This document shows positions 1 through 9,697 of a DNA stretch of 64,000 nucleotides, in pieces. This stretch comes from an uncultured Tenacibaculum sp. (GTDB lineage Bacteria; Bacteroidota; Bacteroidia; Flavobacteriales; Flavobacteriaceae). Each line of letters opens with the position of its first letter. Within the stretch, counting starts at the first letter, position 1. The stretch lies in assembly GCF_947499065.1 (NCBI RefSeq), contig NZ_CANMMT010000012.1, forward strand, positions 19,000 through 82,999, written 5' to 3'. The position numbers and the translations under genes are program-made. The notes below the pieces were generated by a model, which saw only the letters and a list, made by a program, of their open reading frames with translations, was not told where the DNA came from and did not search any database.

Positions 1-85
1 ATATTTAGTTCAAATTAAAAACAATAAAACTGGAACTATATGTACTAAAAAGTTAATTAAAAGCTAGTTCCTAAAATATTATCAA

Positions 86-115
86 AAAAAGACAACTAGA
101 AATAGTTGTCTTTTT
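86..115 (-). terminator. Terminator after giant-protein unit 1
   Basis: A 13-bp perfect stem (AAAAAGACAACTA / TAGTTGTCTTTTT) with a GAAA loop lies 14 bp beyond the stop of the small peptide gene. The A-rich arm gives a U-tract in the minus-strand transcript. It matches in design the hairpin at 12492-12522 that closes the second unit, so it probably ends transcription of the whole unit. Confidence 0.8.
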
Positions 116-128
116 CTATATCTTAAAT

Positions 129-305
129 TTAATCAAATCCGCTTCCTGGATTGTCTGGACTTTGTGCTTGTGCCTTTTGTGGATTCAATATCATATAGGT
201 ACCTAAAGCTGTTAATGCTGCGTATTTTCCATATTTACCAAACTTTTTTAAAGCTTCTTCTCTAGTTATTTTAGGATCTTGATTTTGTATATTTTGATTT
301 TTCAT
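129..305 (-). CDS. Small exported peptide, unit 1 (58 aa)
   Basis: This 58-aa reading frame begins at ATG 305-303 and stops at TAA 131-129, only 6 bp after the stop of the giant LRR protein gene. The protein has a polar N-terminus with ITREEALKKFGKYGKY, a short hydrophobic stretch (AALTALGTYMIL), and an AQAQS sequence that looks like a signal-peptidase site, leaving a tail of about 10 residues (SPDNPGSGFD). A close paralogue (12553-12723) sits at the same place behind the second giant gene, which is strong evidence that both are real. The TRxEALxK stretch recalls a Tat motif, but only one arginine is present, so Tat export is uncertain. I do not know a function. The linkage suggests it acts with, or is exported beside, the giant surface protein. 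Confidence 0.8.
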   Translation of the reverse strand: MKNQNIQNQDPKITREEALKKFGKYGKYAALTALGTYMILNPQKAQAQSPDNPGSGFD

Positions 306-311
306 TGATAA

Positions 312-1905
312 CTATTTTTTAAGAATTATCTTCTTATTCTTTGTTCCTTCAGTAGTTTCCAACTTTATTAGATATACTCCTGTTTCTACCTTTGGTAAGT
401 CTATCTCATTTTTATTCGTTCCTTCATATGTTCCTTTGAAAACTTCTGCTCCTAATAGATTGTACATCGAGATATTAAAATTCTCTCCTAAAATACCTTC
501 TACAATTAGTGTTCTATTTATACTGTAAATTTTGATATCAGCAACTGTATCCTCAGGTACCTTTCCTTGTACTTGTGTGTGTAGATAGAATCTTCCTATT
601 CCATTTTCTGATTTAGACATTGTTATAGTATAATTTTCTTTGCTTAAATCAATGTACTTGTCTAATTCCTTGTCTTCTAAAATAACCTTCATTCCTTCAG
701 ATGCTGTTGCCTTTGCTGAAATAGTAACTTCTAATCCTTCTTTAGCCTTTACTCCTACTGGAATTATATTCGCTTCTCCAGTATTAGGTATTGATTGATA
801 AGTAAAGTTCTTTTCTGATGAACCATCTATAAGTTGTGTATAAATATCTAAACTTGCTCCATCAAAGTTTCCTACATCATACCCTATATCTAAACCTTTG
901 GTAGCTTCATTTCTATAACTTACAACTGTATTTACCTTTACTCCTTTTGTGGCTATTGATAACTCAACTGCTGATTGACTCTCTCCTAGTCCTTTACTAA
1001 AGATTCCACCACTTGCTGGTTGAATTTTTCTTTGAGCTTCTTTAAATATAATTGAGTTTGCTCCTGCGGCTGTTTTTACAAAAAATCCTTGTCCCGGTGC
1101 TAATGAACTTTCTGCACTTACTAATGTATTGGCTATGTATTTATTTTGTGAATTATCCCATACATAAGCTCCTACATAAGTTGGATCAAAATTAGCAAGA
1201 TTATCATTGATAAAGTTTACTCCACTATTTTCATTAATTGGTAAAAATGCTGTAAACGGATTTCCAACAGCATTCCATTCTGATGTAGCCACCGGTTTAC
1301 TAACATCTATAGTTTCTACAGTCCCAGTAAAGCTTACTTCTCCATCTGTTGCTCTTGAAATTGCATAACTTCTTCCTTTTTCAAATACAATATTATTTGA
1401 TGTTAAATCGTCTACTGTATAATACACCCATTTAGTCCCATCTGGTTTGCTATCATCATAATATCCTACTGCATAACGATTGGGAGTTACTGAAGTATTC
1501 ACTCGAATATTATTGGCTGAATTTTCTACAAATTCTTTAATACTTTGCCCAAAAACTGGTGCCGAAACAATACTCCATTTACCTGCTTTTAATCCTCCTC
1601 TTTTGTAAGTAACTTCACCATTTGCTAATCCTTCTACTAATAAACTTGCACTATTAGAAGCTGTTGATGTCATTGTAAATGTTCCTGAATTATTAAAGTT
1701 ACCATCAACCTTTACTGATCCATTTTCTGTAATATCAAATGATGAAAATTCTGTAATTCTCAAGTCATTTATTTGTTCTGATGAAGTTAATCTTGGAGTG
1801 TTGGTTCTGTAAGGTATAATAACATTACTAGTAGTTTGTGGTTTTGCATTTGCAACCCAGTTACTTGTTTCATTCCAATTATCGTTATTTGTCCCTAACC
1901 AAACT
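312..1905 (-). repeat. C-terminal module shared with second giant gene (copy 1)
   Basis: The last 530 or so residues of the LRR giant align end to end with the last 535 or so of the MBG giant (12729-14335). Shared landmarks are a VW.GN/T..W....NW start, SFDI.ENGSV.VDGN, GQSIKEF.ENSAN.IRVN, TSVTPNRYA, SSLAPGQGFFVK, and the sorting domain. The homology goes well beyond the sorting signal of about 80 residues, so this is a common surface-anchoring or stalk module. Confidence 0.85.
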
Positions 1906-4900
1906 GTAGCATTACAATTTTCACTAAAGTTTGTTGTTGCATCTTTTTGCCAAGTTGCTAAATAAGCCGCAGCTGCATCATCTACTTCTATACAGGTTAA
2001 ACTTGAATTATATAAGGCTACAAAATCTGTAATATTGGCATTATTACCATTTTTAACATCTAAAGACACTAATACATTTTGATGTACTGCTAACTCTTCT
2101 AATTGTTTACAAGCTGTTACATCTAAAACTGCTAATTTATTTTTACCGACTCTTAACTTTGTTAAGTTTGGATTATTTGAAACAATTAAATTTTCTATTG
2201 AATTTGATCGCAACTCTACTTCTTCCAAAGCTAAATAACCTGATAAATCCAACGACGTAAAATTATTTTCTGCTGCGTCTAAGATTTTTAAACTTGTATT
2301 ACTACTTAAATCTAATGAAGTTAAATTATTATAATCAACATTTAAGGATTCTAAAGCTGTAAAAGCCTCAATTCCTGTTATATCTGAAATATTTTGACTA
2401 CTAATATCTAATGTAGTTACATCTTTAATTTTTGAAGTTGCTACTTGATTGTCATTAGCGATTCCGTTCCCCATGCTTAAAATATTTCCTACAGCAACAG
2501 TATTTCCATTCGCATCGTGAGTTTCTAAATAGTTTTCAAAATTAGCATCTGGTATATTAGTAAGATCACAATACAAGGCATAATTTGCTGTAGCATCTTT
2601 ATGCCATATACCAGAATCTGGATTAATATCATCAACAGTAATACAAGTTAAATCGGCATTTCCTTGAGCATCAAACCATGTAAAGTTGGTATTATTTCCA
2701 TTAGCTACATTTAATGATGTTAATTGATTATTGACTATTCTTAATTGTAAAATACTTGGATATGTTGATAAATCTAATGATGTAAAACTGTTATCGTTAA
2801 GGTTTAATACTCTTAATAATGGGTTATTTGAAATATCTATACTATTAATTCCTGTATTTGAAACATCTAATGTGTTTAATTGTGATAGCGGAGCTATATT
2901 AACATCTCCTAAATTAGTATTATTGTCTAGATATGCTTTTTCTAAAATGGTATTTTTACTTAAATCTAAACTTGAAAGATTGTTGTTTGCTAAACTCAGT
3001 GTAGTCAATTTAGTATTCTGAGTTAAATCGATACTTGTTAAATTTGGATTGTTACGAATTACAAAATACCATGCATCTCTAAAGTCTTCGATTCCCGTTA
3101 AATCCGAAGCTGTTTTATTTTGGAAAACTATTCCTTCTGAAACTTCCACCAATGCTGTATAAACATAGTTGTCATTTGCTATTCCATTTCCATAACCATT
3201 GCTTTCTAAAAAAGCTTCAAAAACATCATCTGGAACATAGGTTAATCGACAATATTGAGCATAGCTCGCTGTAGCATCTTTTAACCAACCCGCCAAAACA
3301 CTTGCTGAAGGATCATCAACTGAAATACACGTCAAATTTGGATTTCCTGTTACATCTACATTGTCTAAATCTGAATTATTACCACTACGTAAATTTAACC
3401 TTGTTAATAAACCATTCTTACATGATAAATTATCTAGCGTATTCTGATTACTCAAATCTAAAGTTGTAAGTTGTGTATTATCACAAACTAATCTACTTAG
3501 GTTCGCGTTTTTACTTAAATCGATGGTAGCAATATTCGTATTCAAAAATGATAGATAGAATAAATCTGTCAAAGCTGTTACATCTATAGCTGTTAATGAG
3601 TTTTGACCACATTCTAAGTTTTCTAATAAGGTATTATTTTGAACATTTAATGAAGAAATATTTGTGTTTTCGCAATACAATGATGTTAAATTAGTCTGGT
3701 TACTTACATCTAAAGTTCCTAACTGATTATTTGTAACTGTTAAACTTGTTAAATCATTATTACTTACATCTAAACTAGTCAAATTGTTATCTCCTAAATT
3801 TAAAAATTTCAGCCCTGTATTAGTTGTTATGTTTAGACTAGTTAAACTATTGTTTGCTGCTTCTAATGATTCTAAGGCTGTTAACCCTGTAACATTTATA
3901 CTTGTAACTCCTGTATTCTCTAGGGTTAGACTTTCTAATAATTTATTATTTGTTAAATCTAAACTTGTATTCGTTAATGTATTGTTATCTATCCATAAAC
4001 GAATTAAGCTAACAAAATCTTCAATCCCAGTAAAATCTTGGATTCCTTCATTTCTAGGTGTTAATAATTGAATTGTTTCAATTTTTGCTGTTGGCACTAA
4101 ATTATCATCAATAACTCCATTTCCTAAACTATTAGAACTTCCTAAAGCCACTGAACCTCCATATTGGTTGTGTGTTTCTAAATACGTTTCAAAATTTGCA
4201 TCTGGTATGCTAGTAAATCTACAATACTCTGCATAATTAGCGGTAGCATCTTTACTCCATCCCGATAAAAATACGGCAGAAGGATCGTTTACTTCTATAC
4301 ATGTTAAATTTGGACAACCATCAACTTCAAATTCGGTAAAACTACTATTGTTACCATTTCTTACATTTAGTTCTACTAATTCATTGTTGTTTCTTGCACT
4401 AAACTCTTCTAAATTTGTGTTTTTACTTATATCTATTGATGTAATATTTGTTTCATCTAAATTTATTTCTTTCAAATTTGTCAGATGACTTAGATTATAA
4501 GAAGTAAAAGGATTTTTAGCCAAGTTTAATCTCTCTAAAGCTGTGTTTTTCTCAAGATTTAATGTTGTAAATTGATTTAATGAAGCTATAATTCTTGTTA
4601 AATTCACGTTAGCACTTACATCTATAGTACTTAAAGTAGTTTCATGAATTTGTAAATCTTCTAACAAAGTATTTTGACTTACATCTAACCCTGATAAGTT
4701 ATTAGAAGAAATTATCAAATCCTTCAAACCTGTGTTGGTAGAAACATCAATGCTTGTAAAACTATTACGAGGTACACTCAATCGTTCTAAGGCAGTTAAA
4801 CCAGTAATATTAATACTAGTTATCCCCATATCTCCAGCATCAATTCTTGTTAACTTCGTATTACTTGTTACATCTAAACTAGTATTAATTACATTATTAA

Positions 4901-7142
4901 AAATGAATAATACTTCTAAATCGGTAAAGTCTTCAAGTCCTGTAAAATCAGTTATCCCTTGAAATTGAGCGAATAAATTTACAACGTTTTTAATCTTAGC
5001 TGTAGTCACATAATTATCGTTAGCTATTCCATTCCCCATACTTGTTGGGTCACCAACTGAAACAAAACCGTTATTAGCGTCGTGAGTTTCTAAATAATTT
5101 TCAAAATTATCATCAGGAACATAAGTCCAATTACAATCTTCTCCAAATGATGTACTACTCTCTTTATTCCAGCTACTTAAATAACTAGCTGAAGCATCAT
5201 CTACTTGAATACATAATAAATTAGAATTTCCTGTTGCATATAATTCTATACTACTACTATTATTTCCATTTTTAAGATTTAAAGTAGTAAGTACTCCATC
5301 TTTGCATTCTATATAATCAATATCTGGGCTATTACTAAAATCTAAACTAGTTATGGAAGTATTATTAGCATAAACCTCTATCAACTTTGTATTATTAGTC
5401 AAATCTAAAACTGCTAATCCTGTATTGTTAACTCCAATGTCTTCTAAATTTAAATTATTAGTTACATCTAGTGTTGTAAGTGTTGGAGTATCATCAATAA
5501 ATAAATCGGTTAAACTTGTTAATCCGCTAACATTAATGGATGTAAACTTATTTTTACTACAATTAAATGTTCTTAAAAGTGTATTATTTGAAACATCTAT
5601 AGTCGTTAATAAATTATCGTCACAGTATAGACTAGTTAAATTTGTATTGTTAGCTAAATTAAGTGTTGTTAACGAACTTTCTCTTACTCTTAAATCGACA
5701 AGAGCAGTATTTGTACTTACGTCAATAGCGGTAAGATTGTTATAATCTAAATACAAATACTTCACCGCTGTATTTGTACTTAAATTAATAGTAGTGAAAT
5801 TGTTACTTCGTAATCCAACTTTTTCTAATTTAACTAAACCTGAAATATTAATAGAACTAAGTCCCATATCAGAACAAGCAATTTCTGTAAGATTTACATT
5901 ACCAGTTAAATCTAAACTTCCAGAAGTTACTGTATTATTAAAAGCACGTAACTCTTCCAATGCTTTAAATTCTTCTATTCCTGTAAAGTCTGTAATTCCC
6001 TGATTAGAAATATTTAAATAAGTAATATCTTTAATTTGTTCAGCTCCAACAAAATTATCGTTTGCAATACCATTTCCCATACTTGTCGGGTCTCCTACTG
6101 GTACCACTCCTCCTATATTGTTATGTGTTTCTAAATATGCTTCAAAATTATCGTCCGGTACATTAACTTGTGTACAAGAAGTTTTATACACTGTATGTGC
6201 ATCTTTATCGGTTAAATTAGCAGTAGCATAAGTAGGGTCGTCTACAGAGACACAAGTAAGATTTGGGTTATTTCTTATATCAAAATCACCTGAGTCTAAT
6301 ATTGTATTATTTCCATTTCTAAAGTTTAAATACGTTAATTGATTGTTATAACATGACAAATCTACTAAAGCTGTGTTTTTAGATACATCTAAACTAGTAA
6401 TCTGATTATACTCTGCATAGAGCTCTATTAGCTTAACATTATTACTAACATCTAAACTTGTTAATGAGTTTTCATACACTTGTAATTCTAATAATTCAGT
6501 ATTTTTAGATACATCAATACTAGTTAATTGTGTGTTTACACAATCCAAACCTTGTAACAACAAATTTTTGGTTACATCCAAACTTCCTAAGGGGTTGTTA
6601 TAACAAGATAAGTTCAGTAAATCTGTATTTTTTGTAACATCTAAACTGGTTAATTGGTTACTACTACAGCCTAAAGTTTCTAACTGTGTATTTTGAGAAA
6701 CATCCAAACTAGTAAGTTGATTTTTACTACAACTCAATTTAGTTAAGGCTGTATTATTAGTTATATCTAAACTTGTTAAATTGTTTTTTCCAACATTTAA
6801 ATCATTTAAAGCTAAGTTCTGTGATAGATTTATACTTGATAATGCATTATTAAAACAGCTTAATACTTCTAATGCCGTAAAAGCTTCTATTCCTGTTGCA
6901 TCTGTAATTGTTAGATTAGAAATGTTCAAGCTTACTACATTAGCTACTTTTGAAGTAGTTACATAATTATCGTTTGCAATTCCATTCCCCATACTTGTAG
7001 CTGCTCCTAAAGCGACTACATTTCCAGTTGCATCATGGGTTTCTAAATAGTTTTCAAAATTATCATCGGGAACTAAAGTTTCTTGGGCTAAGACTAAATT
7101 ACTAAGGAATAAAAATAAAATAGTTAGTTGTTTTATTCTCAT
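312..7142 (-). CDS. Giant T9SS-secreted leucine-rich-repeat surface protein (about 2276 aa)
   Basis: I place the start at ATG 7142, because MRIKQLTILFLFLSNLVLAQ is a clean signal peptide; a frame open to 7193 would add 17 polar residues in front of it. Six large modules follow. Each starts with a (V/I)PDDNFExYLETH-type sequence, continues with many 20-22 residue LRRs of the LTSLDVSxNTxLxxL type, and ends near LTCIxVDD...W.KDAT.NYA.YC. After them comes a region of about 530 residues ending in a type A T9SS sorting domain (last 80 residues, ending KKIILKK). Such proteins are moved to the periplasm by Sec and then across the outer membrane by T9SS to the cell surface or medium, commonly for adhesion; that role is inferred. 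The gene lies between a TPR/LuxR regulator (7303-8946) and a small peptide gene (129-305). Confidence 0.93.
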   Translation of the reverse strand: MRIKQLTILFLFLSNLVLAQETLVPDDNFENYLETHDATGNVVALGAATSMGNGIANDNYVTTSKVANVVSLNISNLTITDATGIEAFTALEVLSCFNNALSSINLSQNLALNDLNVGKNNLTSLDITNNTALTKLSCSKNQLTSLDVSQNTQLETLGCSSNQLTSLDVTKNTDLLNLSCYNNPLGSLDVTKNLLLQGLDCVNTQLTSIDVSKNTELLELQVYENSLTSLDVSNNVKLIELYAEYNQITSLDVSKNTALVDLSCYNNQLTYLNFRNGNNTILDSGDFDIRNNPNLTCVSVDDPTYATANLTDKDAHTVYKTSCTQVNVPDDNFEAYLETHNNIGGVVPVGDPTSMGNGIANDNFVGAEQIKDITYLNISNQGITDFTGIEEFKALEELRAFNNTVTSGSLDLTGNVNLTEIACSDMGLSSINISGLVKLEKVGLRSNNFTTINLSTNTAVKYLYLDYNNLTAIDVSTNTALVDLRVRESSLTTLNLANNTNLTSLYCDDNLLTTIDVSNNTLLRTFNCSKNKFTSINVSGLTSLTDLFIDDTPTLTTLDVTNNLNLEDIGVNNTGLAVLDLTNNTKLIEVYANNTSITSLDFSNSPDIDYIECKDGVLTTLNLKNGNNSSSIELYATGNSNLLCIQVDDASASYLSSWNKESSTSFGEDCNWTYVPDDNFENYLETHDANNGFVSVGDPTSMGNGIANDNYVTTAKIKNVVNLFAQFQGITDFTGLEDFTDLEVLFIFNNVINTSLDVTSNTKLTRIDAGDMGITSINITGLTALERLSVPRNSFTSIDVSTNTGLKDLIISSNNLSGLDVSQNTLLEDLQIHETTLSTIDVSANVNLTRIIASLNQFTTLNLEKNTALERLNLAKNPFTSYNLSHLTNLKEINLDETNITSIDISKNTNLEEFSARNNNELVELNVRNGNNSSFTEFEVDGCPNLTCIEVNDPSAVFLSGWSKDATANYAEYCRFTSIPDANFETYLETHNQYGGSVALGSSNSLGNGVIDDNLVPTAKIETIQLLTPRNEGIQDFTGIEDFVSLIRLWIDNNTLTNTSLDLTNNKLLESLTLENTGVTSINVTGLTALESLEAANNSLTSLNITTNTGLKFLNLGDNNLTSLDVSNNDLTSLTVTNNQLGTLDVSNQTNLTSLYCENTNISSLNVQNNTLLENLECGQNSLTAIDVTALTDLFYLSFLNTNIATIDLSKNANLSRLVCDNTQLTTLDLSNQNTLDNLSCKNGLLTRLNLRSGNNSDLDNVDVTGNPNLTCISVDDPSASVLAGWLKDATASYAQYCRLTYVPDDVFEAFLESNGYGNGIANDNYVYTALVEVSEGIVFQNKTASDLTGIEDFRDAWYFVIRNNPNLTSIDLTQNTKLTTLSLANNNLSSLDLSKNTILEKAYLDNNTNLGDVNIAPLSQLNTLDVSNTGINSIDISNNPLLRVLNLNDNSFTSLDLSTYPSILQLRIVNNQLTSLNVANGNNTNFTWFDAQGNADLTCITVDDINPDSGIWHKDATANYALYCDLTNIPDANFENYLETHDANGNTVAVGNILSMGNGIANDNQVATSKIKDVTTLDISSQNISDITGIEAFTALESLNVDYNNLTSLDLSSNTSLKILDAAENNFTSLDLSGYLALEEVELRSNSIENLIVSNNPNLTKLRVGKNKLAVLDVTACKQLEELAVHQNVLVSLDVKNGNNANITDFVALYNSSLTCIEVDDAAAAYLATWQKDATTNFSENCNATVWLGTNNDNWNETSNWVANAKPQTTSNVIIPYRTNTPRLTSSEQINDLRITEFSSFDITENGSVKVDGNFNNSGTFTMTSTASNSASLLVEGLANGEVTYKRGGLKAGKWSIVSAPVFGQSIKEFVENSANNIRVNTSVTPNRYAVGYYDDSKPDGTKWVYYTVDDLTSNNIVFEKGRSYAISRATDGEVSFTGTVETIDVSKPVATSEWNAVGNPFTAFLPINENSGVNFINDNLANFDPTYVGAYVWDNSQNKYIANTLVSAESSLAPGQGFFVKTAAGANSIIFKEAQRKIQPASGGIFSKGLGESQSAVELSIATKGVKVNTVVSYRNEATKGLDIGYDVGNFDGASLDIYTQLIDGSSEKNFTYQSIPNTGEANIIPVGVKAKEGLEVTISAKATASEGMKVILEDKELDKYIDLSKENYTITMSKSENGIGRFYLHTQVQGKVPEDTVADIKIYSINRTLIVEGILGENFNISMYNLLGAEVFKGTYEGTNKNEIDLPKVETGVYLIKLETTEGTKNKKIILKK
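1906..7073 (-). repeat. Six tandem LRR modules within the giant gene
   Basis: Module starts, marked by the (V/I)PDxxFExxLE sequence, lie at about 7073, 6161, 5120, 4208, 3236 and 2555 on the minus strand. This gives modules of roughly 304, 347, 304, 324, 227 and 217 residues. Modules 5 and 6 are shorter, having lost internal LRRs. The repeated unit is a whole LRR domain with its N-terminal cap and C-terminal Cys/Trp segment, so the gene grew by duplicating domains as well as single LRRs. Confidence 0.85.
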
Positions 7143-7190
7143 GAAGTGGGTTTTGAAAGGGTTTGTGTAAGTAGTTTGTTTTATGGTAAT

Positions 7191-7250
7191 CAAATATACA
7201 CTTACTCCTTCATTTCATGCAGATTTTAGTGGTGGCAAAAAGTGGCAAAA
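7191..7250 (-). promoter_or_regulatory. Giant gene 1 promoter with tandem activator-type repeat
   Basis: On the minus strand a TATATTTG box (7191-7198) matches the Bacteroidota -7 consensus TAnnTTTG and lies 48 bp before the chosen start codon. Upstream of it the plus strand reads GTGGCAAAAAGTGGCAAAAC (7232-7251), a 10-bp-period direct repeat. The gap between the box and the repeat is 33 bp, against 32 bp at giant gene 2. I infer an activator site, plausibly for the adjacent TPR/LuxR regulator. Confidence 0.55.
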
Positions 7251-7302
7251 CAACACTAACAACTGACTAGCAATAACTTAAATAAAATATTATTTTAAAG
7301 CA

Positions 7303-8946
7303 TTAAAATAAATTTTGAATGAATTTTTCAAGCTCTTCTCCTGAGTTAAGCTTTAATTTTTTGCGGATTCTATACCTTGCAGACTTTACAGAATCTAATG
7401 ATGCATTTCTTACAATCATGATTTCTTTGATAGATAAATTCAAACGTAATAATGAACATATCTCTCTTTCAGTTTTTGTTAAAGTGGGATACAGTTCTCT
7501 TAATTTTAAATCAAAACCTTTGTTTACTTCTGATATTTTTGTTTGAACTTCAGAAAGTTTATTTTCTGTTTGTAATTGAGCTTGTAGTTCTGAAGTTAAC
7601 GTGTTTATTTTTTGTTTAACTTCTTTAACTTCTCCCAATAATACATCTTCTTTTAATCTATTTAGAAGTTCTTGTTTAAACTCTAAACGCATTGTATTAT
7701 CAGCTATCAAACCTTTTATTTCTTCTTCGTTTACTTTTATTTTTTTATTAAGCTCCTCCTTTTGTTCTTTCTCTTTTTCTACTTCATTTTTTAGGATAAC
7801 CGTTTTATTTCTATAATTTTTATTCAATAAAAACCCTATAAATATTGAACTCAACACAATTAAGAGTAAAATGATGATATATAATTTATTTTTAGCCTTC
7901 TCTGATTCTGCTAATAATTCTATTTCTTGTTTTTCTTTTTTAAACTGATAATTAAGCTCTAATGCCTGAATCTTTTTAATATTTTCTATATTAAACAACG
8001 AATCAGAATATCTATTAAATTTTTTATAATCTTCATAAGCATTTTTATAATTTGACAATTTAGCTGATAGAAAACTTTTTCTAAGGTATCCTTTGGCTAT
8101 TAAGTCTTTAAACTTCTCTCTTTTGGCTATTTGTATTGACGAATCTATGTAGGCTAATGATTTTTCGTATTCTTTTGTTTTTTTATAAATATTTGAAGCA
8201 TTTCTATAAGCGGTACACAATGAATATATTTTGTTGTTTTTCTTGGTAAAAGCAATATCTTCATTTACTAATGATATGGCTTTATCATACTCTTTTTTAC
8301 TATGATATAACATAGCCATGTTATTATACACTCTTTGTATATTTTTTACACTTCCTATTTTACTAAAAAGTTCTTTTGCTTTTTGGTAGCAAATTAGTGC
8401 TGAATCTAACTTTTTCGATTGACGATACGATACTCCCATCATATTATAACTAGCTGCCATACCATGATAGTCATTTACCAATTCTTTTCCTTTGATTGAT
8501 TTTTTATAAAACGATATTGCTTTATCATGTTCTTTTTGATGCCTGAAAACCATTCCCATGTTATGATATACATCTGAAACTTTCTTAAAATCTTTTTGTT
8601 CTTGGTATATTTTTTTGGCCTTGAGGTAATATTCTATGGCTTCTGGATGATTGGCTTCTCTCCTTTTTACTATCCCTTTGAGTACGTATGCTTTTCCTAA
8701 TTGTTGCTTACTAATACTGTCTTCTTTGTTACCTATTAATTCTATAGCTTCCTCTACTCTTTTTTCTGAAAAGTTTAAATCGTTTTCATACTGATTTTCT
8801 GCTAGAAGTAACAACAATTTAATTTTCTCTTGATTGTTGGTAGCATTTCTTACTTTTTCATGTAATTGAACTGCATTTAATACTTCCTCTTGTGAAAAAC
8901 TTTTGGTAATTATTAAGGCGAAAAAAACGGTAACTAGATATCTCAT
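7303..8946 (-). CDS. Membrane-bound TPR regulator with C-terminal LuxR-type HTH, unit 1
   Basis: The 547-aa protein starts with a signal peptide (MRYLVTVFFALIITKSFSQ). Six or more TPR motifs follow to about residue 320 (for example YHNMGMVFRHQKEHDKAISFYKKS). Next come one membrane segment near residues 351-373, a charged coiled coil to about 450, and a helix-turn-helix of LuxR/GerE type in the last 60 residues (LTKTEREICSLL...SIKEIM...SLDSVKSARYRIRKKL). The layout places the TPR sensor in the periplasm and the DNA-binding domain in the cytoplasm. It lies directly upstream of, and in the same direction as, the LRR giant gene. A paralogue of the same architecture (23735-25333) precedes the second giant, so each probably controls its neighbour. 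This role is inferred from position and domains. Confidence 0.88.
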   Translation of the reverse strand: MRYLVTVFFALIITKSFSQEEVLNAVQLHEKVRNATNNQEKIKLLLLLAENQYENDLNFSEKRVEEAIELIGNKEDSISKQQLGKAYVLKGIVKRREANHPEAIEYYLKAKKIYQEQKDFKKVSDVYHNMGMVFRHQKEHDKAISFYKKSIKGKELVNDYHGMAASYNMMGVSYRQSKKLDSALICYQKAKELFSKIGSVKNIQRVYNNMAMLYHSKKEYDKAISLVNEDIAFTKKNNKIYSLCTAYRNASNIYKKTKEYEKSLAYIDSSIQIAKREKFKDLIAKGYLRKSFLSAKLSNYKNAYEDYKKFNRYSDSLFNIENIKKIQALELNYQFKKEKQEIELLAESEKAKNKLYIIILLLIVLSSIFIGFLLNKNYRNKTVILKNEVEKEKEQKEELNKKIKVNEEEIKGLIADNTMRLEFKQELLNRLKEDVLLGEVKEVKQKINTLTSELQAQLQTENKLSEVQTKISEVNKGFDLKLRELYPTLTKTEREICSLLRLNLSIKEIMIVRNASLDSVKSARYRIRKKLKLNSGEELEKFIQNLF

Positions 8947-8954
8947 AATCGAAA

Positions 8955-8962
8955 CAAATTTA
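8955..8962 (-). promoter_or_regulatory. Possible -7 box of regulator 1 (TAAATTTG)
   Basis: A TAAATTTG box on the minus strand ends 8 bp before the ATG at 8946. If used, it would give an almost leaderless transcript. No clear upstream -33 TTG is visible at the usual distance, so the call is weak. Confidence 0.3.
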
Positions 8963-9091
8963 ATTAGAATTTTGTTAGATATTTTTATTGTTTTAGGTTA
9001 AAAAAATTAATGTTATTCAATTTCTATTTTATTAAAATCTTTGGAGCATTTCACATAGCTTACTGCTCTCTTTAAATTATAAAAATATTTT

Positions 9092-9123
9092 TTGGAATAT
9101 TCATTCCAACTTATATATATTTG
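9092..9123 (+). promoter_or_regulatory. TetR operator and -7 box
   Basis: TTGGAATATTCATTCCAA (9092-9109) has 7-bp perfect inverted arms around 4 bp, and a TATATTTG box (9116-9123) follows it directly. A related palindrome occurs at 9698-9717, after the TetR gene. This fits a repressor that covers its own promoter. The box ends 4 bp before the ATG, so the mRNA would be nearly leaderless. Confidence 0.7.
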
Positions 9124-9127
9124 CAAT

Positions 9128-9679
9128 ATGAATAAAAAGGAAAATATTTTGAATGCAGCTCTTGAACTTCTTGTTACAAAAGGAGTTCATAATACTCCAA
9201 TGTCAGAAGTAGCTAAAAAAGCGGGAACTGGTATGGGAACCATTTACAATTATTTTCCTAACAAAGAAGCTTTAATTAATGAAATCTATATAGGCATTAA
9301 AGAGCAAGAGGAAACCTTATTTTTAAAAGTAAATACTGATGCTACTATAAAAAAACAGTTTGTAGATTACTTAAAAGTAATCATCAATTTTTTTATTCAT
9401 AATCCATCTTATTTTAACTTTCTTCAACAACTAGAAGCCTCTCCTATAATTACGAAAGAGAATAAAGTGAAAGGACAAAAATCTGTAGAAATTGTAGCTA
9501 TTCTCTTAGAAAAAGGAAAACTTAATAGAATAATTAAAAACATTAGTACACAAGAGATACTTGTTTTTATAGGTGGAGGTATTTCATCTTACTTAAAACA
9601 AAATCTAAATAATTCAGAAAAAGCAACAACATCCTTAAAAAATCACATACAAATGATTTGGGATGGAATTAAAGAATAA
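9128..9679 (+). CDS. TetR/AcrR-family transcriptional regulator (183 aa)
   Basis: I start at ATG 9128 (MNKKENILNAALELLVTKGV), because the longer frame from 9092 would run through the operator and promoter. The N-terminal 50 residues are a typical TetR HTH (MSEVAKKAGTGMGTIYNYFPNKEALINEIY). The rest is a variable all-helical ligand domain. It is followed by an SRPBCC gene 52 bp downstream, with a second copy of the palindrome between them, so it likely represses both itself and that gene. The ligand is unknown; a hydrophobic compound is plausible given the SRPBCC neighbour. Confidence 0.88.
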   Translation: MNKKENILNAALELLVTKGVHNTPMSEVAKKAGTGMGTIYNYFPNKEALINEIYIGIKEQEETLFLKVNTDATIKKQFVDYLKVIINFFIHNPSYFNFLQQLEASPIITKENKVKGQKSVEIVAILLEKGKLNRIIKNISTQEILVFIGGGISSYLKQNLNNSEKATTSLKNHIQMIWDGIKE

Positions 9680-9697
9680 AATTTTTTACAATTAATT

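Noticed and set aside
2731..6966. Several plus-strand ORFs of 60-106 codons opposite the LRR giant gene
   Set aside because: They are Leu/Val/Ser-rich mirror images of the repeated LRR codons, have no start signals or domain patterns, and are shadows of the long coding frame.
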